Shown: positions 23,551 to 29,831 of the stretch, piece after piece
Position numbering within the stretch: position 1 is the first letter of the stretch
How the letters are laid out: each line of letters begins with the position of its first letter
DNA from: Pseudoflavonifractor capillosus
GTDB taxonomy: Bacteria > Bacillota > Clostridia > Oscillospirales > Oscillospiraceae
DNA: 42,510 nucleotides
Direction of reading: 5' to 3'
NCBI RefSeq assembly: GCF_016902575.1
Contig: NZ_JACSNZ010000014.1
Coordinates: 1 to 42,510 of the forward strand
Notes under the pieces: generated by a model
Seen by the model: the letters and a program-made list of their open reading frames with translations, nothing else
The model's database searches: none
What the model was told of the DNA's origin: nothing
Program-made: the position numbers and the translations under genes

Positions 23551-23747
23551 GCCTCTATTCCTCCCTCACGTTTCACCCGTTTCACCGCTTTTTCCGCCTT
23601 GGCCCGGGGAATCATCATCTCCCGCTGACAGCCCAGGCAGCGCAGCTTAAAATCCATTCCCACCCGCAGCACCTGCCAGTCCTTGCAGCCGCAGGGGTGC
23701 TGCTTTTTCATCTCCAGCACATCACCGACTTGTATATCCATGGGCAT
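23547..23747 (-). CDS. DUF951 family small zinc-ribbon-like protein
   Basis: 66 residues. The family signature is DIQVGDVLEMKKQHPCGCKDWQVLRVGMDFKLRCLGC; two cysteine pairs (CGC and CLGC) suggest metal binding, followed by a basic REMMIPRAKAEKAVKRV tail. Shine-Dalgarno GAGGAGGGG lies six bases before the ATG; a second ATG two codons in is possible. It is sandwiched between rarA (15 bases upstream) and hisC (four-base overlap). The family is common in Firmicutes and its role is not established; nucleic-acid contact is plausible from charge and Cys pattern. Confidence 0.88.
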   Translation of the reverse strand: MPMDIQVGDVLEMKKQHPCGCKDWQVLRVGMDFKLRCLGCQREMMIPRAKAEKAVKRVKREGGIEA

Positions 23748-23762
23748 AGGGTACCCCTCCTC

Positions 23763-25025
23763 TCATTGGTGTTTGATCTTATCCCAGTAGGCCTTGGCAG
23801 CCTGCTCGGTCTTGTTTGGCCCGTACTCGTAGTACACCCGCCCCACCAAGGCATCGGGCAAATACTGCTGCTGCACCCAGTGGTTGGGAAAGTCGTGGGG
23901 GTAGAGATACCCCTGCTCCCGCTCAAAGCCGGTACCGTCGGCGTGGACGTTTTGCAGGTGGCGGGGAAAATCCCCGGTCTTTCCCGCCCGCACATCCGCC
24001 ATGGCGGCATTGATGGCATCGTGACCTGAGTTGGACTTGGGGGACGTGGCCATGAGGATGGCCGCATCCGCCAGCGCCAACCGTGCCTCGGGCAATCCCA
24101 GCATGGTGGCGGCATCCACGCAGGCTTTGACGATGGGAATCACCTGGGGATAGGCCAGCCCCACATCCTCACAGGCAATCACCATCAGCCTCCGGCAGGC
24201 GGAGAGCAGATCCCCCGCCTCCAACAGCCGAGCCAGATAGTGCACCGCTGCGTCCGGGTCAGAGCCTCGAATGGACTTTTGCAGGGCAGACAGGATATCA
24301 TAGTGCTGATCCCCATCCCGGTCATAGCGCATGGAGGAGCGCTGGGCCACCAGCTTGGCATCTTCCATGGTGATGGTACGCACCCCGTTGGGGGTGGCGG
24401 CAGCATTCATCAGCACCTCCACCCCATTGAGGGCCTTGCGCACATCTCCCCCGCTGGCCTGGGCCAGGTATTCCTTCACGCCCTCTTCAAAGTGGCTCTC
24501 GCCCCCCAGCTCTTCATCCATGAGCTGCACCGCCCGCTCCACTGCCGGGAGCAGATCCTCTGGGGTCAGGGCCTTGAACTCAAAGACGGTGGACCGGGAC
24601 AGGATGGCGTTGAAGATGGTGAAATAGGGATTTTCCGTGGTGGAGGCAATGAGGGTGATCTTCCCCGTCTCCATATATTCCAGCAAAGTCTGCTGCTGCT
24701 TTTTATTGAAGTACTGGATCTCATCCAGGTAGAGCAGCACCCCATTGGGGGCCAACAGGGTGCCCACCTGATCCATAACCTCCCGCACGTCGGCCAGTGA
24801 GGCGGTGGTGGCGTTGAGTCGGCGTAAGGTGCGCCCGGACCGCTTGGCGATGATATCTGCCACGGTGGTCTTTCCCGTCCCCGATGGGCCGTAAAAGACC
24901 ATGTTGGGGATGTTTCCGCTGTCCACGATGCGCCGCAGCAGGCCGTTGTCCCCCAAGATGTGCCGCTGGCCCACCACATGCTCCAGAGTCTGGGGGCGAA
25001 TCCGGTCTGCCAAGGGCTGATACAT
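23763..25025 (-). CDS. rarA: Replication-associated recombination protein A (RarA/MgsA AAA ATPase)
   Basis: 420-residue AAA+ clamp-loader-like ATPase that acts at stalled replication forks. The N-terminus MYQPLADRIRPQTLEHVVGQ is family-typical. Walker A GPSGTGKT spans 46-53, and Walker B LLYLDEIQ carries D101-E102. Sensor 1 is STTENPYF, sensor 2 lies in SGGDVRKALN, and the C-terminal domain contains RGSDPDAAVHYLARLLEAGD and HLQNVHADGTGFE, which precede the usual YLYPHDFPNHWVQQQYLP end. The frame is open to 25346, but the longer N-terminus is low-complexity shadow sequence from the upstream gene. ATG 25025 has GAGGTGGAGG upstream and a good promoter at 25067-25095. Confidence 0.95.
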   Translation of the reverse strand: MYQPLADRIRPQTLEHVVGQRHILGDNGLLRRIVDSGNIPNMVFYGPSGTGKTTVADIIAKRSGRTLRRLNATTASLADVREVMDQVGTLLAPNGVLLYLDEIQYFNKKQQQTLLEYMETGKITLIASTTENPYFTIFNAILSRSTVFEFKALTPEDLLPAVERAVQLMDEELGGESHFEEGVKEYLAQASGGDVRKALNGVEVLMNAAATPNGVRTITMEDAKLVAQRSSMRYDRDGDQHYDILSALQKSIRGSDPDAAVHYLARLLEAGDLLSACRRLMVIACEDVGLAYPQVIPIVKACVDAATMLGLPEARLALADAAILMATSPKSNSGHDAINAAMADVRAGKTGDFPRHLQNVHADGTGFEREQGYLYPHDFPNHWVQQQYLPDALVGRVYYEYGPNKTEQAAKAYWDKIKHQ

Positions 25026-25066
25026 CCCCCTCCACCTCTCTTTCCTGTAAACTTCTTTCTCGTGAT

Positions 25067-25095
25067 ATTTTAGCACACAAAAGCGGTTCCCGCAA
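25067..25095 (-). promoter_or_regulatory. Promoter of rarA
   Basis: On the minus strand TTGCGG (25095-25090) and TAAAAT (25072-25067) have a 17-base spacer, with TGC directly before the -10 (extended -10). It lies about 40 bases before the rarA start and overlaps a hairpin that may end the upstream unit. Confidence 0.72.
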
Positions 25096-25110
25096 GGGAG
25101 AGCATCCGCT
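25082..25110 (-). terminator. Possible weak terminator of the DUF3343-aminotransferase unit
   Basis: On the minus strand AGCGG (25110-25106) pairs with CCGCT (25086-25082) around an inner CCC/GGG stem, followed by TTTTG. It begins seven bases after the aminotransferase stop. The stem is short and overlaps the rarA -35 box. Confidence 0.45.
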
Positions 25111-25117
25111 GAATAGC

Positions 25118-26251
25118 TTATTTGGCGTGGCAGCGCACCATCTGCTCCACCAGCGCCGCCACCCGACACACCTGCTGGGTGGTGTTGAACACAGAAAAGC
25201 TCAGCCGCACCGTGCCCGTGTCCAAGGTGCCCGCCGTCTGGTGGGCCAAAGGCGCACAGTGCAGCCCCGCCCGCACAGCCACCCCCCGGCAGGCAAGCCA
25301 GCTGCCCACCTCCTCGCAGTCCATCCCTTCCACAGTCATGGAGCACACGCCTGTCTGGTTGCCAATCCCGCCCCTAAACACATGCACGCCTGGAATTTGC
25401 TCCAGAGCGTCCATCATGCGGGTACACAGACAGTGCTCATAGGCCCCAATCCGGGAGATCCCCTTCCGCCGGACAAAGCGCAGACCTGCCAGCAGACCCG
25501 CTGCCCCCGCCACATTCTGGGTTCCCGCCTCCAGCCGGTCGGGCAAAAACTCCGGCATGGCCTGGTTTTTTGACTCACTGCCTGTGCCGCCATACAGCAG
25601 CGGGGCCGGCTGCTCCTCCCCGCACAGCAATAGCCCCGTGCCCTGGGGGCCGTATAGCCCCTTGTGTCCCGGCATGGCCACATAGGCCGCTGCCCAACCG
25701 GTCAAATTCACAGGCAGGCACCCAGCCGACTGGGAAGCATCCACGATAAGAGGCACGCCCCTGTCCCGGCACAGCTTTGACAGCTCCTCCACAGGCAAAA
25801 TAAACCCAAAGACGTTGGAGACATGGGTGCAGATCACCACATCCACCCCACGCTCCAGCTCCCGGGCAAAGGCATCCAGCATCCCAGCCTGATCAAACAC
25901 CGGGGCCTGGGCCACCCGGAGGTTGATGTCCTTGCGGGCACACAGAGGCCGGGTGACGGCGTTGTGCTCATAGCCGGAGATGAGCACCGTGTGCCCCGGG
26001 CGCACCAGGGCATGGATGGCCAGGTTCAAGGCATGGGTGGCGTTATAGGTGAGCACCACCCGGTCGGGACTGGGCACATCAAACAGCTCTACTGCTGTCT
26101 CCCGTAGGGCAAACAGGGTGTCGGCTGCCCGCATTCCCGCCTGATGTCCCCCTCGCCCGGGGCTGGCCATGTGGTTCATTGCCCAAGCGGTGGCATTGGC
26201 CACTGAAGCGGGCTTTTCCATGGTGGTTGCAGCACTATCCAGGTAGATCAT
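25118..26251 (-). CDS. Class V aminotransferase, cysteine desulfurase/selenocysteine lyase-like (EF2568 type)
   Basis: 377-residue PLP enzyme related to NifS/SufS. It begins MIYLDSAATT; K197 in MPGHKGLYGPQGTG is the Schiff-base lysine, preceded by IVDASQSAG with D171. C332 in GLHCAPLAH is the candidate sulfur- or selenium-accepting cysteine. The MPGHKGLYGPQGTG segment and the four-base overlap with a DUF3343 gene match the family I know as EF2568-type class V aminotransferases, which travel with selenium-dependent molybdenum hydroxylase maturation genes. No selD, yqeB or hydroxylase gene is in the window, so a plain cysteine desulfurase role is equally possible. Confidence 0.85.
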   Translation of the reverse strand: MIYLDSAATTMEKPASVANATAWAMNHMASPGRGGHQAGMRAADTLFALRETAVELFDVPSPDRVVLTYNATHALNLAIHALVRPGHTVLISGYEHNAVTRPLCARKDINLRVAQAPVFDQAGMLDAFARELERGVDVVICTHVSNVFGFILPVEELSKLCRDRGVPLIVDASQSAGCLPVNLTGWAAAYVAMPGHKGLYGPQGTGLLLCGEEQPAPLLYGGTGSESKNQAMPEFLPDRLEAGTQNVAGAAGLLAGLRFVRRKGISRIGAYEHCLCTRMMDALEQIPGVHVFRGGIGNQTGVCSMTVEGMDCEEVGSWLACRGVAVRAGLHCAPLAHQTAGTLDTGTVRLSFSVFNTTQQVCRVAALVEQMVRCHAK

Positions 26252-26502
26252 ACTTCCACCTCCTCAAACTCGCCGTTGTCCAGCTGACGATAGACCCCCC
26301 GCAGAGCCAGCCCTGCCCCTCGCATCAGCTCCATTGCCCGCTCCAGCCACCGTTCTGACACCTTCACGCAATATGCGCACCCTGCCTGGGCAATGAGCCG
26401 GGGGGCCCGCACCAGATAGGCGGAGATACCTGCCCGCTCCAACAACCGCACCCCACGCTGGGCATAGGTCAGGGAGCGGCATACAATCAAGTAATATACC
26501 AT
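26248..26502 (-). CDS. DUF3343 protein, putative Se/S carrier-like
   Basis: 84 residues starting MVYYLIVCRSLTYAQRGVRL. The DUF3343 features are the N-terminal FxSTxxAM-like helix entry (here CRSLTYAQR), LVRAPRLIAQAGCAYCVKV with the paired cysteines CAYC, and an acidic C-terminal tail. Members often lie next to EF2568-type aminotransferases and are proposed to carry persulfide or perselenide; here the gene overlaps that aminotransferase by four bases. The ribosome site is weak (AAGGGA about 14 bases upstream). It follows the strong ispF terminator, so it needs its own promoter, which I could not identify. Confidence 0.8.
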   Translation of the reverse strand: MVYYLIVCRSLTYAQRGVRLLERAGISAYLVRAPRLIAQAGCAYCVKVSERWLERAMELMRGAGLALRGVYRQLDNGEFEEVEV

Positions 26503-26541
26503 AGGGTATCATTTCCCTTCCCTTCGGATTGTCCGCTCCCC

Positions 26542-26588
26542 AAAAAAGATACGGACGCTCATGCACATTCTATGCGCAAGAGCGTCCG
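26542..26588 (-). terminator. Terminator of ispD-ispF
   Basis: On the minus strand CGGACGCTC (26588-26580) pairs with GAGCGTCCG (26560-26552), extended by TTGCGCA/TGTGCA pairing inside, and followed by TATCTTTTTT. It begins 14 bases after the ispF stop. Confidence 0.9.
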
Positions 26589-26601
26589 CAGGTGTTTGCC
26601 T

Positions 26602-27075
26602 TTATCGTTCCAGCAGGGCCACAGCGTGGGCGGCCATGCCTTCTCCGCTGCCGGTAAAGCCCAGCCCCTCCTCAGTGGTGGCCTTGACGTTGATGCAGTC
26701 CTCCTCGACCTCCAGTACCTGGGCGATGTTGCGCCGCATCTGGGGGATATGTCCGGCCAACTTGGGCCGCTGGGCCAGGATGGTGGCATCCACATTGCCC
26801 ACCGTATACCCCTTTTCCGTGAGCATATCCCGCACCTCAGCCAACAGCAACATACTGTCAATGCCCGCATAGGCGGGGTCGTTGTCCGGAAAGGCGTGGC
26901 CGATGTCCCACAGCCCAGCGGCTCCCAGCAGGGCGTCCATCACCGCATGCACCAGCACGTCGGCATCCGAGTGACCCAAAAGGCCCATCTCCCAGGGAAT
27001 CTCCACCCCGCCTAAAACCAGCTTACGCCCAGATACCAGGCGATGTACGTCATATCCATGTCCCACTCGCATCAT
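26602..27075 (-). CDS. ispF: 2-C-methyl-D-erythritol 2,4-cyclodiphosphate synthase
   Basis: 157-residue enzyme of the MEP isoprenoid pathway; it cyclises CDP-methylerythritol phosphate with loss of CMP. Metal ligands D9 and H11 lie in [11 protein letters not shown], with the third His in [22 protein letters not shown]. The conserved end motif is [25 protein letters not shown]. The frame is open to 27198 but the true start is the first of two ATGs at 27075, which overlaps the ispD stop (ATGA) and has GGAGGGA eight bases upstream. The length then equals the family norm. Confidence 0.97.
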   Translation of the reverse strand: MMRVGHGYDVHRLVSGRKLVLGGVEIPWEMGLLGHSDADVLVHAVMDALLGAAGLWDIGHAFPDNDPAYAGIDSMLLLAEVRDMLTEKGYTVGNVDATILAQRPKLAGHIPQMRRNIAQVLEVEEDCINVKATTEEGLGFTGSGEGMAAHAVALLER

Positions 27076-27791
27076 TGGTTCCATCCCTCCAAAATCACCC
27101 GGGCCACAGCCAGATCCGCCGGGGTGGTCAATTTGATGTTGCTCCGATCCCCTTCCACCAGGGACACCGGCATACCAAGCCGCTCCACAGCCGAGCAATC
27201 GTCGGTGATGGGGGCGTTATCCTGTAAAGCCTTGGCCAATGCGCCCCGGATGAGGTCAGCGTCAAAGATCTGGGGCGTCTGCACCGCAAATAGGGTGGCC
27301 CGGTCAGGGGTGTGCTCCACCACGCCGTTCACCGCTACCTTGATGGTGTCCTGCACAGGAATGGCAGGAGCTGCCGCCCCAGTCTGATGGGCCTTGTCCA
27401 CCACCCGCTCCATGACCTGGGAGCTGACAAAGGGCCGAGCTCCGTCGTGGATGCCAATGAGTTTGGCCTCCTGGGACACCTCCAGAGTCCCCAACCTGGC
27501 AGACTCCACCCGGGTGGCTCCACCCCGCACCACAGTTTTCACCTTTTGCAGGCCCATGTCCCGGCACAGAGTGGCCACAGTGCCCACCAGATCCTCCCGG
27601 GTAACCACTACAACCTCGTCCACCCGGTGGCTGCCCTCCAGGGCCAGCAGCGTGTGGGCCAGCACCGGCCGTCCCTCCAGCTCCAGCAGCATCTTATCCT
27701 GCCCCATGCGTTGGGATGACCCCGCCGCCACCACCACCATGGCACAGCCTGGCTGCTGGGGCTGCTTACGTTTACGTCCAAACAATGACAT
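27072..27791 (-). CDS. ispD: 2-C-methyl-D-erythritol 4-phosphate cytidylyltransferase
   Basis: 239-residue nucleotidyltransferase of the MEP pathway. After a basic extension ([14 protein letters not shown]) comes the CTP-binding loop [15 protein letters not shown] (~19-33), then [13 protein letters not shown] and the TDDCSAVE motif with [11 protein letters not shown] at the end. The start ATG (27789-27791) follows GGAGGAG. A strong hairpin terminator (27811-27837) ends only about 20 bases upstream, leaving almost no room for a separate promoter. Expression would therefore rely on read-through from the CarD-family gene or on a promoter inside it. The ispD stop overlaps the ispF start. Confidence 0.97.
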   Translation of the reverse strand: MSLFGRKRKQPQQPGCAMVVVAAGSSQRMGQDKMLLELEGRPVLAHTLLALEGSHRVDEVVVVTREDLVGTVATLCRDMGLQKVKTVVRGGATRVESARLGTLEVSQEAKLIGIHDGARPFVSSQVMERVVDKAHQTGAAAPAIPVQDTIKVAVNGVVEHTPDRATLFAVQTPQIFDADLIRGALAKALQDNAPITDDCSAVERLGMPVSLVEGDRSNIKLTTPADLAVARVILEGWNQ

Positions 27792-27810
27792 ATATTCTCC
27801 TCCACACCCA

Positions 27811-27837
27811 AAAGAGGAGCCCCGACGGCTCCTCTTT
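27811..27837 (-). terminator. Terminator/attenuator between the CarD-family gene and ispD
   Basis: AAAGAGGAGCC (27811-27821) and GGCTCCTCTTT (27827-27837) form a perfect 11-bp stem with a five-base loop, flanked by T-runs on both strands. It lies five bases after the CarD-family stop and about 20 bases before the ispD start. Confidence 0.88.
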
Positions 27838-27841
27838 TTGA

Positions 27842-28321
27842 TTATTGATGCAATACCTTGTTGACCCGCTCTTCCACAGCCTCATAGGGCATACTCTGGG
27901 CCAACACCAGCTCGGAGATCAAAATCTGCTTGGCGGAGTGGAGCATTTTCCGCTCCCCGGTGGACAACCCCTTCTGGGTCTCCCGCAGCATCAGGCTCTT
28001 GACCACCTTGGCAACTTCCAGCAAATCTCCGCTTTTGATGCGCAGCATATTCTCCCGGTACCGACGATTCCAATTTGCGGTCATCTCCACTTGGATGTCT
28101 TCCATCGCCGTCAGAATGTGGGTGGCCTCCTGGTCGGACACCACAGGGCGCACGCCGATCTCATCGCTGTGTTCCGTGGGAATCATGACCATCATGCTTC
28201 CAGCAGACAGCTTGAGCAAATAGTAGTCCTGGACTTTGCCCGCGACCTTCTTGCGCACAATGGAGTCAATGACTCCCGCCCCGTGCATAGGATGTACCAC
28301 CTTATCACCAATCTGATACAC
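27842..28321 (-). CDS. CarD family transcriptional regulator
   Basis: 159 residues. The N-terminal CarD/TRCF-RID Tudor-like domain (YQIGDKVVHPMHGAGVIDSIVRKKV... DYYLLKL) contacts the RNA polymerase beta subunit in known members. The helical C-terminal part contains NWNRRYRENMLRIKSGDLLEVAKVVKSLMLRE and a leucine-rich end that in relatives touches promoter DNA. An upstream TTG (28336) gives a longer frame, but GTG 28321 has GGGAGGTGG (28325-28333) at proper spacing. Promoter TTGAAT-N17-TATACT lies at 28359-28387. In Firmicutes it often precedes ispD-ispF, as here. Confidence 0.93.
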   Translation of the reverse strand: MYQIGDKVVHPMHGAGVIDSIVRKKVAGKVQDYYLLKLSAGSMMVMIPTEHSDEIGVRPVVSDQEATHILTAMEDIQVEMTANWNRRYRENMLRIKSGDLLEVAKVVKSLMLRETQKGLSTGERKMLHSAKQILISELVLAQSMPYEAVEERVNKVLHQ

Positions 28322-28358
28322 GATTCCACCTCCCAAATATGTATAAACTCACAAAGTT

Positions 28359-28387
28359 AGTATACCCCTTTTCCCTTTGCAATTCAA
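28359..28387 (-). promoter_or_regulatory. Promoter of the CarD-family gene
   Basis: On the minus strand TTGAAT (28387-28382) and TATACT (28364-28359) with a 17-base spacer, about 40 bases before the GTG start. Confidence 0.8.
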
Positions 28388-28428
28388 GAGGGTGCGGAAT
28401 TTTTCCATAACATTTACCTAAAATTGAC

Positions 28429-28467
28429 AAAAGGCGATGTTGACGCCTTTCGGTGCAACATCGCCTT
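28429..28467 (-). terminator. Terminator of the tig-to-FAH unit
   Basis: On the minus strand AAGGCGATGTTG (28467-28456) pairs with CAACATCGCCTT (28442-28431), followed by TTGTCAATTTT. It starts four bases after the FAH-hydrolase stop. Confidence 0.85.
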
Positions 28468-28470
28468 CTC

Positions 28471-29223
28471 TTATTTCACATAATTGCGCAATACTCCAAT
28501 GTGGGAGATCTCCACCTCCACCACATCCCCGGCCTTCATGGGGCCAATGCCCGCAGGCGTTCCCGTAGCTACCACATCTCCCGGCTCCAGGGTCATGGAG
28601 GCGGTAATGAACTCCAGCAGCTGGGCCACTGGGGTGATGAAGTCCCGGGTATTCCCCTGCTGCACCACAGTTCCGTTGAGGCGGGTGGTGACGTCCAGGC
28701 CGGAGGGGTCTATTCCATCCACCACCCAGGGGCCCATGGGGCAAAATCCGTCCATGGACTTGCCTCGAATCCACTGCCCGTCGTGCTGCTGCACGTCCCG
28801 GGCGGTGACATCGTTCAGACAGGTGTAGCCCAGTACGTACTGGGCGTAGTCTGCGGCGGCAATCTTGGTGGCTCGGCGGCGAATCACCACCCCCAGCTCC
28901 CCCTCGTAGTCCAGGCGCTGGACGAAGTCCGGTGGGGTGATCTCCCCGCCGGGACAGTTGACGGCGTTGGGTCCCTTCATGAACAGCACCGGGAATCCCG
29001 GCGGCTCCGCCCCCATCTCTCGGGCGTGCTCAGCATAATTTTTGCCGATGCACACCACCTTGGTGGGGGTGCAAGGAGCCAGCAGCTGGCACTGTGCCAG
29101 AGGGAGACTCCCTCCGTCGTACTCCACACCATCATAGGGGGCTGTGGTGAGGGTCTTCACCTGCTCTCCCTCCACCACGCCCCACTGAGGGCCGTGCTGC
29201 CCTTGAAAACGCACGTACTTCAT
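28471..29223 (-). CDS. Fumarylacetoacetate hydrolase family protein
   Basis: 250-residue FAH-fold enzyme. The short N-terminal domain is followed by the catalytic core KVVCIGKNYAEHAREMG, PVLFMKGPNAV, the metal-binding DYEGELGVVI (two Glu) and GYTCLNDVTARDVQ with the Asp, then GKSMDGFCPMGPWV and the GDVVATGTPAGIG end. Family members are acylpyruvases, oxaloacetate decarboxylases or 2-hydroxyhepta-2,4-diene-dioate isomerases; the exact substrate cannot be read. It starts three bases after the engB stop, so it is the last gene of the tig-clpP-clpX-lon-engB cluster, an addition that is not part of the standard chaperone/protease set. Confidence 0.9.
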   Translation of the reverse strand: MKYVRFQGQHGPQWGVVEGEQVKTLTTAPYDGVEYDGGSLPLAQCQLLAPCTPTKVVCIGKNYAEHAREMGAEPPGFPVLFMKGPNAVNCPGGEITPPDFVQRLDYEGELGVVIRRRATKIAAADYAQYVLGYTCLNDVTARDVQQHDGQWIRGKSMDGFCPMGPWVVDGIDPSGLDVTTRLNGTVVQQGNTRDFITPVAQLLEFITASMTLEPGDVVATGTPAGIGPMKAGDVVEVEISHIGVLRNYVK

Positions 29224-29226
29224 GAT

Positions 29227-29820
29227 TTAGCCCTCCATATGGTTGAAGATCAGCTCCAATAGCTCCTGCTTGCCCTCCCCCTTCTCGGCGGAGAAGGGAA
29301 TGACAGGGACGTGGTCGGGCAGTTCCAGGGTATCCCGCACCCGCTGGAGATTGGGAACGATCTCGCTCTTCTTCAGCTTGTCCAGCTTATTGGCCACCAC
29401 CACATAGGGCTTATCAGTGGTGAGGAAAAAGTCGCTCATCACCTTATCGTCCGCCGTGGGCTTGTGGCGGGCATCCACAATGAGCACCCCCAGGGTCATC
29501 AGGGAGGTGTCGGCAAACCAGCCCTCAATGAGCTTGGCCCACCGGGCCCGCTCCGCCATGGACACCTTGGCATAGCCGTAGCCGGGCAAATCCACCAGGT
29601 AGAGCTGTTTGTCAATGAGAAAGTAGTTGATGTGGGTGGTCTTGCCGGGGGCAGAGCCCACCCGGGCAAAGTTCTTACGGTTGAGCAGGCGGTTGATGAC
29701 TGAGGACTTGCCCACATTGGAGCGTCCGGCAAACACCACCTGGGGCAGAGTGTCCCGGGGAAAATCGGCGGGTTTGGCCGCCGAGCGGACAAACTCCGCC
29801 TGATTCAAATTCACCTTCAT
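29227..29820 (-). CDS. engB: Ribosome biogenesis GTPase EngB (YsxC/YihA)
   Basis: 197-residue essential TRAFAC GTPase involved in 50S subunit assembly. G1 is GRSNVGKSS (32-40), G2 the TTHINYF threonines, G3 DLPGYGYA (77-84), G4 NKLD (144-147) and G5 SAEKGEG. It lies 11 bases downstream of lon, the same neighbour order as ysxC after lonA in Bacillus. Confidence 0.96.
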   Translation of the reverse strand: MKVNLNQAEFVRSAAKPADFPRDTLPQVVFAGRSNVGKSSVINRLLNRKNFARVGSAPGKTTHINYFLIDKQLYLVDLPGYGYAKVSMAERARWAKLIEGWFADTSLMTLGVLIVDARHKPTADDKVMSDFFLTTDKPYVVVANKLDKLKKSEIVPNLQRVRDTLELPDHVPVIPFSAEKGEGKQELLELIFNHMEG

Positions 29821-29831
29821 CTTTCCTCACC

